Part shown: one piece after another, positions 16,371 through 25,296 of the stretch
How positions within the stretch are numbered: the first letter of the stretch is position 1
How the letters are laid out: the number at the start of each line of letters is the position of its first letter
Made by a program: the position numbers and the translations under genes
The notes under the pieces: generated by a model
What the model was told of the DNA's origin: nothing
The model's database searches: none
The model's input: only the letters and a program-made list of their open reading frames with translations
NCBI GenBank assembly: GCA_018333525.1
Contig: JAGXTF010000030.1
Location: 1 to 38,770, forward strand
Origin: Bacteroidota bacterium
Lineage (GTDB): Bacteria; Bacteroidota; Bacteroidia; NS11-12g; UBA955
Reading direction: 5' to 3'
DNA: 38,770 nucleotides

Positions 16371-17673
16371 TACTGCGTATTTTTGGTTTCGAAGGGATTT
16401 GCGAATAGAGGACAATTGTGGCTTTTACCATGCCCTTATATCCGGTAAAAAAGTAATTCCGGTGTTTATCTTAGATACCAATATTCTGGATGATTTGGAA
16501 GATAAAAGGGACAAAAGGCTGGCGTTTATTTTGGAAAAACTTCGGGAATTACAGGCAATTTTCCGCAGCTTTAAATCGGATATGGTTTGGGTTCATGAAT
16601 CGCCTCTAACCGCATGGAAACAAATATTTTCACAATTCGGGGCAGGTGATATTTATGCCAATAGAGATTACGAACCATATGCCATAAAAAGAGATTTGGA
16701 GATTGCAGATTTTGCATATAAAAACAACTCACATTTTTTTGATTATAAAGATCAGGTCATCTTTGAAAAGGATGAAATTGTAAAAGACAACGGTTTGCCG
16801 TATACTGTGTACACCCCGTATAGCAAGAAATGGAAAACCGTATTTCATGCAAAAGATTTTAAAGAATTTCCATCACAATCTGAGTTGCATCAACTTCTCT
16901 CCAATCATTTCGCAGCAGTTCCTGCCATGGAGGATATTGGATTTATTTCCAATGAATCAAATATTCCTAAAATGAATATTTCAAACCATCAAATTCTGAA
17001 TTATGTAGAAACCAGAGATTTTCCTGCAAAAGATGGTACCACAAAAGTGAGTACTGCCCTACGTTTTGGAAGCATCAGCATCCGATCATTATTTCGAAAA
17101 GCATCAGAAGTATCTCATTCTGAAAAATGGATGAATGAATTAATTTGGCGTGAATTTTATTCACAGATTTTATGGCATTTCCCTAATGTGGTCAATCAGT
17201 CATTTAAGCCCAGTTATGATAGAATTGTCTGGAGAAATAACGAAGAAGAATTTCATAAATGGTGCGAAGGGAAAACGGGATATCCCATGGTGGATGCAGG
17301 GATGAGGGAACTCCATGGCACTGGATATATGCACAACAGGGTACGTATGGTAACTGCAAGTTTTCTAACCAAACATTTGCTTATTGACTGGCGTTGGGGG
17401 GAATCTTATTTTGCCAGTAAATTATTGGATTATGATCTTGCCAGCAACAATGGAGGCTGGCAATGGGCCGCCGGCAGTGGCGTAGATGCAGCACCTTATT
17501 TCAGAATATTTAATCCTTCCTTACAGGTAATTAGATTTGATCCGGATAAATTTTATATCCGAAAATGGATTCCTGAGTTAAACAGTCCTGAATATCCGGA
17601 ACCCATTGTCTCCCATGAATTTGCCAGAGAAAGATGTTTGAAAACTTATCAATCTGCATTAAACACCAGGTAA
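16360..17673 (+). CDS. phrB: Deoxyribodipyrimidine photolyase (class I CPD type)
   Basis: 437 residues. Repairs cyclobutane pyrimidine dimers in DNA using blue light and FADH-. An N-terminal antenna domain (about 5-135) begins with FWFRRDLRIEDN; the FAD-binding domain has NELIWREFY, WCEGKTGYPMVDAGMREL, GYMHNRVRMVTASFLTK, DWRWGESYFASKLLDYDL and NNGGWQWAAGSGVDAAPYFR. The electron-transfer tryptophans W291, W344 and W367 keep the same spacing (53 and 23 residues) as E. coli W306, W359 and W382. N326 in MHNR corresponds to the FAD N5-contacting Asn of CPD photolyases. It overlaps the upstream dehydrogenase gene by 11 bp and is probably induced by light through the adjacent B12 regulator. Confidence 0.95.
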   Translation: MPNNTAYFWFRRDLRIEDNCGFYHALISGKKVIPVFILDTNILDDLEDKRDKRLAFILEKLRELQAIFRSFKSDMVWVHESPLTAWKQIFSQFGAGDIYANRDYEPYAIKRDLEIADFAYKNNSHFFDYKDQVIFEKDEIVKDNGLPYTVYTPYSKKWKTVFHAKDFKEFPSQSELHQLLSNHFAAVPAMEDIGFISNESNIPKMNISNHQILNYVETRDFPAKDGTTKVSTALRFGSISIRSLFRKASEVSHSEKWMNELIWREFYSQILWHFPNVVNQSFKPSYDRIVWRNNEEEFHKWCEGKTGYPMVDAGMRELHGTGYMHNRVRMVTASFLTKHLLIDWRWGESYFASKLLDYDLASNNGGWQWAAGSGVDAAPYFRIFNPSLQVIRFDPDKFYIRKWIPELNSPEYPEPIVSHEFARERCLKTYQSALNTR

Positions 17674-17727
17674 CGTATTACCAGGAATTCAACCATTATT
17701 ATTACGGAGTTTTTCATGCCCCAATTT

Positions 17728-18933
17728 TCATTTTTTCCCGGTTACGTACCAAACATTCATCGCACCTTTCCCTTTTATATTTAAGGTTCCATGCGTATGA
17801 CAAATAAAGGATTCGCGAATTAATTCATAGGTTGCTTCACTTATCTGAATCGTTCCCTGATGTCCGTGCGATTCCATTCTGCTCGCAATATTCACTGCAT
17901 CACCCCACAAATCATAACTGAATTTTTTCCTGCCAATAACACCGGCAACAACCGGTCCTGAATTAATTCCAATTCTAAATTCCAATTTATTTCCAAGAAA
18001 TGTATTTGAATTCACATAATCGCGTATTTCCAGCGCCATTTCTGTTAATGCCAATGCATGGTCATTTCTGGAAACCGGCACTCCTGATGCAACCATATAA
18101 CAATCCCCGATTGTTTTTATTTTTTCCAACTGGTATTTTTCAGTAAAGGAATCAAATTTGGAAAATACATCGTTGAGTAATTCTACCAATTGTGCCGGAG
18201 AAAGGGTGGAAGATAATGGTGTGAAATTTACAATATCCGCAAAAAGAATGCTCGCATTTTCGAAATGTTCCGCAATGGTGCGACTTTCTTTCTTCAATAT
18301 CTGCACGATTTCTTTAGGTAGAATATTTAAAAGTAGCGATTCTGAACGGCTCTGAAACTGCTGTTTCTGTCCAACAAAATAATAAACCATAACAAATATA
18401 ATTCCACCGACACCTATCAGGTTAATCATAAAAAACATGATGATTACGTTTTCTGGTAATATTTTTTCTACCTGTATGTAAGGCTGAATCGCAACGCAAA
18501 TCAACAAGGTGACCACAAATCCGGCAAACCATATTCTGGCATGTTTCAGCGTATCAAAAAGCATAGCACCCAGAGGGCAGATTAAGGCCCAAAGAATTAC
18601 TGCGCTTCCGTTAATCATCCCTCCCAATGCCACCATCAGCGCACCGGGCAAGAGTAAAATCAACAATAATTGGCTGAATCTAAAAAATTTGAATTTTTTG
18701 GTAATTCCAAATGCGATGATGCTTATGAGGGAAAAAGCGCAATAACTCAAAGGGATCCAGGCTGCTGTTATTGTGCCATAATAAATATACAAGAGTCCCC
18801 AACAAATGCCTGTAATCAGAAATGGAAATGTGCATAGTACCAGAAGCGCCTTTTGAAGGCGCGTATCCTCATCATCTTCCGGCACCGACCCGATGCGGGC
18901 AATACTGGAAATTATTTTGGTAAATATGTTCAT
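17728..18933 (-). CDS. Membrane class III adenylate cyclase
   Basis: 401 residues: about six membrane helices (about 30-188), a short linker helix with SRSESLLLNILPKEI, then a class III nucleotidyl cyclase domain (about 220-398). Metal-binding aspartates are D233 (FADIVNF) and D277 (KTIGDCYM). The adenine-selecting pair K271 (LEKIKTIGD) and D341 (DLWGD), and the transition-state residues N348 and R352 (VNIASR), are all present, which favours ATP over GTP. The membrane part may sense a signal. No cAMP effector is in the window. It is separated from the histidine kinase gene by about 200 bp, so co-transcription is unclear. Confidence 0.92.
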   Translation of the reverse strand: MNIFTKIISSIARIGSVPEDDEDTRLQKALLVLCTFPFLITGICWGLLYIYYGTITAAWIPLSYCAFSLISIIAFGITKKFKFFRFSQLLLILLLPGALMVALGGMINGSAVILWALICPLGAMLFDTLKHARIWFAGFVVTLLICVAIQPYIQVEKILPENVIIMFFMINLIGVGGIIFVMVYYFVGQKQQFQSRSESLLLNILPKEIVQILKKESRTIAEHFENASILFADIVNFTPLSSTLSPAQLVELLNDVFSKFDSFTEKYQLEKIKTIGDCYMVASGVPVSRNDHALALTEMALEIRDYVNSNTFLGNKLEFRIGINSGPVVAGVIGRKKFSYDLWGDAVNIASRMESHGHQGTIQISEATYELIRESFICHTHGTLNIKGKGAMNVWYVTGKK

Positions 18934-19129
18934 TTGATCAAGCCATTAATGAACAGTATGGAGGATTATTAAAAGACATATAGTATTCATTCAAAAAGTA
19001 AAATTAACCTATACTTTAGAATTGAACAAACAGCAATGCCCTTCTTCTATTTATTTAATGACAAAACCAGCTTCACCATTGATATTCAAGATAAAATAAT
19101 ATCTTAATCCGTAAAGGTTATTTGTACCA

Positions 19130-20590
19130 TTAATTTCCCTGAGGAATCTCAATTCTGAACACCGAACCCTGGTTCGGAATACTTTCCACAGATACTTTTC
19201 CACCCAGTCTTTCCACTTGTGTTTTTACCATAAACAACCCCACCCCTTTTCCGTCTTTTTCAATGTGAAATCTTTTATATAAACCAAAAACTTCATTGCC
19301 ATGGCGGTTTAGATCAATGCCCAATCCATTATCCCTGAATTCTAAAATTACCTGCCCATTCTTTTGATAGGATTGAATTTGAATTACGGGTGCCAAATCC
19401 GGTTTGGAATATTTAATGCTGTTGGAAATAAGATTATAAAATATACTATAAATATAACTTTTAATAGAGCGCAATTCCTTTGCCATTTCAAAGTTACCAC
19501 TGATGCTTGCATTGTTTTCCATTACCAGAGAATGAATACTTTCGGTAATGTCATCCAGCAATACCCTGAAATCCACAAATTCAAATTCACTTTTTAACTC
19601 TTTGTTAAGCTGTAAAATGGTATTTAAATCCTGAATCACGGTATCCAATTTTGCTGCAGCCTCACTAAGTCCAAGTAAAAGATCTGAAGTATCTTCTTCC
19701 GTATTCTCTCCTACCTGCAAAAGATTGGTAGCACCAATGATGTTGGCAACAGGTGCTCGTAAATTATGAGATACAATATATGCAAACTGTTCCAGGTCAT
19801 GATTTCTGTGACTCAGGTCGTCGGTAATTTGCTCTTGCTGCATGTTCATTTCCTTTTGCTCAGTAATGTTCTGAATCGCAATCATAATCCCGTAAATTTC
19901 GCCCTGATTGTTGTCGATTCTGCAAACGCGCACATAATACCAATGCACCCTTCCATCGGGTTGGACATAATCAATTTCGTACTCAAACGGTTCCCCGTTA
20001 AATGCCTGTGGCAGCATTTTTTCCCAATATTCCCGCCCTGCAGGTGTTATGACTTCGAACAAGTTAATTTCTTTATTCTCTTCTAAGTGGTATTCCTGTT
20101 GTCCGAATTTCTTTGCCTCTTTGTTATATGTAATTACTTTTAAATTTTTGTCTAAAAGGATAAACGCAATATTGGTATTGTCCAGTATGGTATTTAAATG
20201 CGCTTCCGAAAGGCGCAACTGATTTCTGGAATGGTACAGATTACTTACATCTCTTGCGATTGCCAGAATCTCTTCGTTGTTCAATTTTTTCACATTGGCT
20301 TCCACATGGATGATTCTTCCATCTTTGGTAATCATCCGCCGCTCACTGAATTGTTGCTCGCCATTCATCAACCGGTCAAATGGAATCGGACGTGCATCCA
20401 GATCTGAGGAATCAATGAGTTCATGTACACTCATTTTTAGCAATTGTTCTTTGGTATAACCGAACAATTTACATAAACTGGAATTAACATCTAAAAAATT
20501 GCCTGTAAAATCCGTAATCATGATGGCGTCTGTGGCCTGCTCAAAAAGACTCTTGTACCGGCCTTCCTCCGCGCTACTGTCTAAATTCAT
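19130..20590 (-). CDS. Soluble PAS-PAS sensor histidine kinase
   Basis: 486 residues with no membrane segment. PAS domain 1 (about 10-115) begins YKSLFEQATDAIMITD; PAS domain 2 (about 128-245) begins LNTILDNTNIAFILLD and ends with a PAC-like stretch AIQNITEQKE. A short coiled coil leads to the phosphoacceptor region EQFAYIVSHNLRAPVANI (H275). The ATPase domain has an N box FYNLISNSIKYSKPD, a G1 box FRDNGLGID and a G2 box KGVGLFMVKTQVERLGG. It is encoded 45 bp after a receiver-only response regulator, so the two probably form a phosphorelay. The input signal may be a cytoplasmic ligand or redox state; no haem or flavin motif is seen. Confidence 0.93.
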   Translation of the reverse strand: MNLDSSAEEGRYKSLFEQATDAIMITDFTGNFLDVNSSLCKLFGYTKEQLLKMSVHELIDSSDLDARPIPFDRLMNGEQQFSERRMITKDGRIIHVEANVKKLNNEEILAIARDVSNLYHSRNQLRLSEAHLNTILDNTNIAFILLDKNLKVITYNKEAKKFGQQEYHLEENKEINLFEVITPAGREYWEKMLPQAFNGEPFEYEIDYVQPDGRVHWYYVRVCRIDNNQGEIYGIMIAIQNITEQKEMNMQQEQITDDLSHRNHDLEQFAYIVSHNLRAPVANIIGATNLLQVGENTEEDTSDLLLGLSEAAAKLDTVIQDLNTILQLNKELKSEFEFVDFRVLLDDITESIHSLVMENNASISGNFEMAKELRSIKSYIYSIFYNLISNSIKYSKPDLAPVIQIQSYQKNGQVILEFRDNGLGIDLNRHGNEVFGLYKRFHIEKDGKGVGLFMVKTQVERLGGKVSVESIPNQGSVFRIEIPQGN

Positions 20591-20635
20591 CTTTGCGAAA
20601 AATAATAAATAAAATTGAAGCTGGCAAACAAAGAA

Positions 20636-21094
20636 TTAATCTCCTGCAGATTGGGCATTGTTGTCCTGCAATTGAAATAAATCCTTCAAAATTTCAAGCG
20701 TTAATGGCTTGCTGATATATCCGGAAGTGATTTCATAAGCGAGCGATCGCAGACTGTCCCGAGGGTCAATGGAAGAAGAAACCAGGTAGATTTTAATCTT
20801 ACGAATGATGGGATTAAAACTTTCCTTTAAAGCGTCCAGTACAGCAAATCCATTGAGCAAAGGCATGTTGATATCCAACAGCAATACAATATCCCGGTTG
20901 GTATATTCTGCTTCATTTAAATTCCGAATAAATTCCAATCCTGCAGCAGGTTTCTCGAAAGTCTGTACATCCGCTTCCCGGAATATTTTGCGTATGGTAA
21001 TTCTGCTGATGTGGTTATATGCAACATCATCATCCATTACAATGAATAACGGGTTAACCGGATTTAGTGGTTCCTTTACCTTAATTTCTTTCAT
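20636..21094 (-). CDS. Receiver-only response regulator
   Basis: 152 residues with a single CheY-like receiver and no output domain. It shows the acidic cluster in LFIVMDDDVAYN, phospho-acceptor Asp in VLLLDINMPLLNGF, Ser/Thr switch in YLVSSSID and the conserved Lys in GYISKPLT. The first ATG (21094) is preferred over an in-frame TTG two codons upstream. The gene precedes the PAS histidine kinase by 45 bp. Without an output domain it may pass phosphate on or act by protein contact. Confidence 0.92.
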   Translation of the reverse strand: MKEIKVKEPLNPVNPLFIVMDDDVAYNHISRITIRKIFREADVQTFEKPAAGLEFIRNLNEAEYTNRDIVLLLDINMPLLNGFAVLDALKESFNPIIRKIKIYLVSSSIDPRDSLRSLAYEITSGYISKPLTLEILKDLFQLQDNNAQSAGD

Positions 21095-21186
21095 CTTCAA
21101 GGGGTATATTGAAGTTGTGCTGCCTGTTTATTTGGATGTGTTGTGACCAATGGTATAACCAATACGGCCCATCCCTCCTTTGGATG

Positions 21187-21194
21187 CAAAAATA
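21187..21194 (-). promoter_or_regulatory. Minus-7-like element upstream of the response regulator-kinase pair
   Basis: Perfect TATTTTTG on the minus strand, but no clear TTTG about 20 bases upstream. The leader would be roughly 85-95 bases. Tentative. Confidence 0.3.
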
Positions 21195-21295
21195 ACGAAA
21201 ATGTTTTAAAAGTTAACTATCATGGTTCAAATCCGAACGGTAATATGAATTCCCGGGCATTTTTCGAATGAAAGATTCAGGAAAATAACCCATTT

Positions 21296-21313
21296 TTGGA
21301 AGGATTTTTCCAA
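21296..21313. promoter_or_regulatory. Inverted repeat upstream of the copper ATPase gene
   Basis: TTGGAA-GGATTT-TTCCAA, a perfect 6-bp inverted repeat with a 6-bp spacer, lies 71 bp before the copB ATG in the 290-bp divergent gap. Size and place fit an operator for a metal-responsive repressor or activator, but no such regulator is encoded nearby. Confidence 0.35.
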
Positions 21314-21384
21314 GGAAGTACATACCTTGCTTACCATTTATATGTGTTCAAGTACATTAAACAAAAATTACCATTTCTGATAAT

Positions 21385-23454
21385 ATGGAACATCAGCATC
21401 ATACAGGCCATCATATGCCGGAAATGAAAGGCCCCGATTCCCCCAATTCCCATTCAGATAAGGCACATACCGGACATAACCACCATGGCATGATCCAGGA
21501 TTTTAAAAAACGATTTTGGATCTCTCTTGCCATCACCATTCCGGTATTATTGTTATCGGAAATGATACAAATGTTCTTTCATTTCCACCTCCATTTCTTT
21601 GGCGATACCTATTTGCTTTTCGCATTATCAACTATTGTTTTCTTTTACGGTGGATGGCCTTTTCTCAAAGGATTGAAGGACGAAATCGGCAATAGAAATC
21701 CGGGAATGATGACCCTGATTGGAATGGCAATTACGGTTGCCTATGTTTATAGTACCGCAGTAGTCTTTGGTTTAACCGGTATGGACTTTTATTGGGAACT
21801 GGCTACACTAATTGTAATCATGCTGTTGGGCCATTGGATTGAAATGAAATCGGTGATGGGTGCTTCACGCTCATTGGAATTACTGGTGGGAATGATGCCC
21901 GCAATTGCGCATAAAATTCATGGGACCCATGTAATGGATATACAGTTAGAAGAATTGGTACACGGTGATATGATTTTAGTAAAACCAGGAGAAAAAATTC
22001 CGGCAGACGGCGTAGTGATGGAAGGAGAAAGCTATGTGAATGAATCCATGCTCACCGGAGAATCCAAACCAAACAAAAAAAATGAAAGTCAGAAGGTAAT
22101 TGGTGGCTCCATTAATGGATCCGGAGCTTTAAAAATACAGGTTTTACATACGGGAAAAGACAGTTATTTAAATAAGGTTATTTCCATGGTACAGGAAGCG
22201 CAACGGAGTAAATCCAGAATGCAAAACCTCAGCAACAGAGCTGCTCGCTGGCTCACTGTTATTGCCCTTTCCGCCGGAATATTAACCCTTGTGGTTTGGC
22301 TTATTTCGGGTAGGGAATTTTCATTTGCACTGGAGCGAATGGTAACTGTAATGGTGATTTCCTGTCCGCACGCACTTGGCCTTGCAGTGCCTTTGGTTGT
22401 GGCAATTTCCACCGCTGTTTCTGCCCAAAACGGATTACTCATTCGCAATAGAACCGCATTCGAAGCCTCCCGTAAAATCACCGCCATTTTATTTGATAAA
22501 ACAGGTACACTCACCAAGGGTGAATTTGAAGTAACCCGTATAGAATCCTATCACCCAACATTCGGGGAGAACGAAATTCTGGAAATGGCAGCAGCACTGG
22601 AACAGAGTTCAGGCCATCCAATTGCATCCGGAATATTGAAGAAAGCGAAAGAATTGGACATTCAAATTCCTGAAATTACCGAATTCAATTCCATTCCGGG
22701 AAAAGGTATTTCTGCTCAAATTCTAAATAAAAAAGTTCAAATTGTTAGTCCGGGATATTTAACGGAATTTCAAATTGCCATTCCAAAAGACATACCATCC
22801 AATGCTGCAGAAACATTGGTATATCTGCTGGAAGACAATAATCTGATAGGAAGAATCGCTTTGGCAGATATTATTCGTCCGGAATCCTTAGCGGCAATTC
22901 AGCAATTTAAAGCAGACGGGATACAAGTGTGGATGGCCACAGGCGACAATCATAAAGTTGCAGAATCTGTAAGCAAAGAATTGGGTTTGGATGGGTTTTA
23001 TGCCGAGGTTTTGCCACACCAGAAAGTGGAAATTGTAAAAAAGATGCAGCAGGCAGGTGAATTTGTGGCTATGACCGGTGACGGCGTAAATGATGCTCCG
23101 GCGCTGGCACAGGCAGATGTAGGCATTGCTGTGGGCAGCGGCACTGATGTTGCAGCAGAGACTGCGGATATCATTTTGGTGAACAGCAATCCGCAAGATA
23201 TCTTAAATCTTATTATCTTTGGAAAAGATACTTACCGCAAAATGGTACAAAATTTATTCTGGGCTACTGCATACAATTCCATTTCCATTCCACTTGGAGC
23301 AGGAGTATTGTACACTTATGGCATTATGATGAGTCCTGCAGTAGGTGCAGTTCTTATGAGCCTGAGCACTATTATTGTAGCTGCAAATGCGCAACTTTTA
23401 CATCGCAAATTCAAAAGGAGAATTGCGGTCCAAAAAAACTTACTTCATTCATGA
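21385..23454 (+). CDS. copB: CopB-like copper P1B-type ATPase (CPH motif)
   Basis: 689 residues. ATP-driven metal exporter of the inner membrane. The N-terminus (1-36) is a His/Met-rich tail with ten histidines in place of an HMA domain. Membrane helices follow, then the actuator TGES (224-227), the transport motif CPH (327-329) in ISCPHALGLA, phosphorylated Asp D371 in FDKTGTLTKG, GHPIA in the nucleotide domain, and MTGDGVNDAPALAQADVGIA in the hinge. CPH instead of CPC places it in the P1B-3/CopB group, for copper or possibly silver. The last four bases overlap the next gene as ATGA, so it is co-translated with a metal-binding lipoprotein. Confidence 0.95.
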   Translation: MEHQHHTGHHMPEMKGPDSPNSHSDKAHTGHNHHGMIQDFKKRFWISLAITIPVLLLSEMIQMFFHFHLHFFGDTYLLFALSTIVFFYGGWPFLKGLKDEIGNRNPGMMTLIGMAITVAYVYSTAVVFGLTGMDFYWELATLIVIMLLGHWIEMKSVMGASRSLELLVGMMPAIAHKIHGTHVMDIQLEELVHGDMILVKPGEKIPADGVVMEGESYVNESMLTGESKPNKKNESQKVIGGSINGSGALKIQVLHTGKDSYLNKVISMVQEAQRSKSRMQNLSNRAARWLTVIALSAGILTLVVWLISGREFSFALERMVTVMVISCPHALGLAVPLVVAISTAVSAQNGLLIRNRTAFEASRKITAILFDKTGTLTKGEFEVTRIESYHPTFGENEILEMAAALEQSSGHPIASGILKKAKELDIQIPEITEFNSIPGKGISAQILNKKVQIVSPGYLTEFQIAIPKDIPSNAAETLVYLLEDNNLIGRIALADIIRPESLAAIQQFKADGIQVWMATGDNHKVAESVSKELGLDGFYAEVLPHQKVEIVKKMQQAGEFVAMTGDGVNDAPALAQADVGIAVGSGTDVAAETADIILVNSNPQDILNLIIFGKDTYRKMVQNLFWATAYNSISIPLGAGVLYTYGIMMSPAVGAVLMSLSTIIVAANAQLLHRKFKRRIAVQKNLLHS

Positions 23455-23672
23455 AAAAAATTGGTTTTGTGTTTTTGTATATTTTTGTGTGTGCAATATT
23501 TTCAGGGTGCACCAGTGGCGGGAATTCTAATCAAATCACTTCCATAGATACAAATAAGCTACAGCCGGGAAATGAATATTATCAATGCGAAATGCACAAA
23601 GAAATTATATCTGATAAAGCAGGTAATTGCAGCAAATGTGATATGAAACTCATTCAAAGAAAGAAACAATGA
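23451..23672 (+). CDS. Small lipoprotein with heavy-metal-binding domain
   Basis: 73 residues. A signal ends in the lipobox FSGC (C20), followed by a short linker and a heavy-metal-binding domain (HMBD-like): YYQCEMHKE and GNCSKCDMKLI, with C46, M48, H49, C60, C63 and M65 as likely ligands. The same domain is seen in CusB/CopB partners and in the barrel protein at 31442-32575 of this window. It overlaps the upstream copB stop (ATGA) and the downstream gene start (ATGA), so three genes are translationally coupled. It may accept copper from the ATPase in the periplasm or hold it for export. Confidence 0.88.
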   Translation: MKKIGFVFLYIFVCAIFSGCTSGGNSNQITSIDTNKLQPGNEYYQCEMHKEIISDKAGNCSKCDMKLIQRKKQ

Positions 23673-24268
23673 AAATAAAATTGAAAATGACAAAATTGGT
23701 ATTTTTAACTGCGCTTTTTGGCTCTGCCGGATTATTTTTATCCATGGTTTTCGGTCCGTCGAGTTCCGGCGCCCCTGCTTCACATACCGGCGCACCAGGA
23801 GAACAAACCTGCGCTGTTTCCGGCTGTCATGACGACAATGCATTAAATTCCGGCACCGCCAAATTGAACATTGATGCAGGAAATATCAGCAATTATATTC
23901 CGGGGAAAACATACCCGATAAAAATTCAAATTCTCGATGCCGGTATCCAGCGTTTTGGTTTTCAGATTACGGCTTTATCGCTTTCCGAAAATAAAAATAT
24001 AGGTAAATTATTGGTTACAGATGTATTGAAAACACAGTATATGAATAACCTTGTCGAATATAAAGACAGGGAATATATCACCTACACATTTAACGGTACA
24101 GATGCATTAGAACCAGGAGTTGGCGAATGGGTGGTCAATTGGAAAGCACCTTCAGAAAATCTGGGACCGGTAATTTTTTATGTGGGTGCTGTTTCTGCAA
24201 ATGACAATGAAAATGACAAAGGTGATTTTACATATACATCTCAATTAACCATTAACGATAGCAAATAA
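23669..24268 (+). CDS. Choice-of-anchor V domain protein with CX4CH motif
   Basis: 199 residues. A signal-like hydrophobic segment (about 8-28) is followed by SGAPASHTGAPGEQTCAVSGCHDD. This is the choice-of-anchor V/Reeler-like start, with C48, C53 and H54 forming C-x4-CH instead of the haem-c standard CxxCH. Then comes a beta-rich domain with YIPGKTYPIKIQI, RFGFQITALS and GVGEWVVNWKAP, ending FTYTSQLTIND. No sorting domain follows, so the anchoring mode is unclear. The start overlaps the HMBD lipoprotein stop (ATGA). A second in-frame ATG at 23687 is possible. The motif may bind haem or a metal; function unproven. Confidence 0.8.
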   Translation: MKIKLKMTKLVFLTALFGSAGLFLSMVFGPSSSGAPASHTGAPGEQTCAVSGCHDDNALNSGTAKLNIDAGNISNYIPGKTYPIKIQILDAGIQRFGFQITALSLSENKNIGKLLVTDVLKTQYMNNLVEYKDREYITYTFNGTDALEPGVGEWVVNWKAPSENLGPVIFYVGAVSANDNENDKGDFTYTSQLTINDSK

Positions 24269-24276
24269 ATATTATC

Positions 24277-25146
24277 ATGAAAAAGATTTATTTTTTATTT
24301 CCGGTATTTATTCTATTCTGTGGTTTCGCAGTTTTAGGAACTTATAAAACTTCCGGCGGGCACCCTTCCAGCACCGGAGCACCCGGAGAAGCTACCTGTG
24401 CAAATGCCCAGGTGGGCTGCCATCAGGGGGCATCCTTTACGCGCGACAGCACAAATTTGGTAAATTCTTTACTTTTTTCAGGCGGGCAAACTTACTCTCC
24501 TGGTAAAACTTATACGATAACCGTAAAGGCCAATAAAAGTGGAATCGAAAAGTTCGGTTTCGAAATTGTCGCCTTAGCTAAAAACGATTTATCCAATGCC
24601 GGAGCATGGACCATTACAGATGCTAATAGAACCCATATCATCAATGGAACCGGTAGTCTTGTCAGCCGCAAGTACGTTACACACAGCACCAATGGCACTC
24701 CGGCTGTTTCCACCGGATTGGGGCAATGGTCTTTCGATTGGACAGCGCCAACAACCAATATGGGTGACATCACATTTTATTACTGCACCAATTGCACCAA
24801 TAACAACAATGCCAGCAATGGAGAACAGTTATTTGTTTCCAATTATACCATTAAAATGGAATGGCCAGCAGGGATTGCGGTAGTGAAAGATAAAAAAATG
24901 CAGGTTCATTATGATAATGAAAATAGAATACTACAAGTTCGTTATCATTTAACCAGCGCATCATCTGCCAGTATTCATGTATTCAATTCAGAAGGAAAAA
25001 CGGTTCAGAAATTTGATGCAACTGCCAAGGAGGCGGGTTATGTAGAAGATGAATTTGAATTAAAAAACACACTTTCCAAGGGTATTTATTTGGTAAATCT
25101 GGAAATTGGTGGAGAGAAGATTACGGAAAAGATTTTGGTAAATTAG
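24277..25146 (+). CDS. Choice-of-anchor V domain protein with T9SS sorting domain
   Basis: 289 residues, a paralogue of the preceding gene, 8 bp downstream. Signal segment at about 1-21, then SSTGAPGEATCANAQVGCHQG with C41, C48 and H49 (C-x6-CH). A beta domain follows with YSPGKTYTITVK, KFGFEIVALAK and GLGQWSFDWTAP, and an extra CTNC segment near 168-171. The C-terminal 85 or so residues form a type A T9SS sorting domain (SASIHVFNSEGKTVQKF, LSKGIYLVNLEIGGEKI), so this copy should be exported across the outer membrane and attached to the surface, unlike its neighbour. It is the last gene of the copB cluster. Confidence 0.82.
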   Translation: MKKIYFLFPVFILFCGFAVLGTYKTSGGHPSSTGAPGEATCANAQVGCHQGASFTRDSTNLVNSLLFSGGQTYSPGKTYTITVKANKSGIEKFGFEIVALAKNDLSNAGAWTITDANRTHIINGTGSLVSRKYVTHSTNGTPAVSTGLGQWSFDWTAPTTNMGDITFYYCTNCTNNNNASNGEQLFVSNYTIKMEWPAGIAVVKDKKMQVHYDNENRILQVRYHLTSASSASIHVFNSEGKTVQKFDATAKEAGYVEDEFELKNTLSKGIYLVNLEIGGEKITEKILVN

Positions 25147-25296
25147 GTTAAGAAGGCTACTGGCCATTGGCTTGGATGCGTTTCTCTGAAAGTTTGAGGT
25201 TCTTCATTTTGAAATGAAAAAATGAAGAAATGAAAATAATGAAGAAATTAATTCAGATAACTGAAGACAAATTGTTCAGCTACAAAATTTAATTGC

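Noticed and set aside
23812-23830. Standard haem-c binding site in the anchor V proteins
   Set aside because: The spacing is C-x4-CH (and C-x6-CH in the paralogue), not CxxCH; haem binding is only a possibility.
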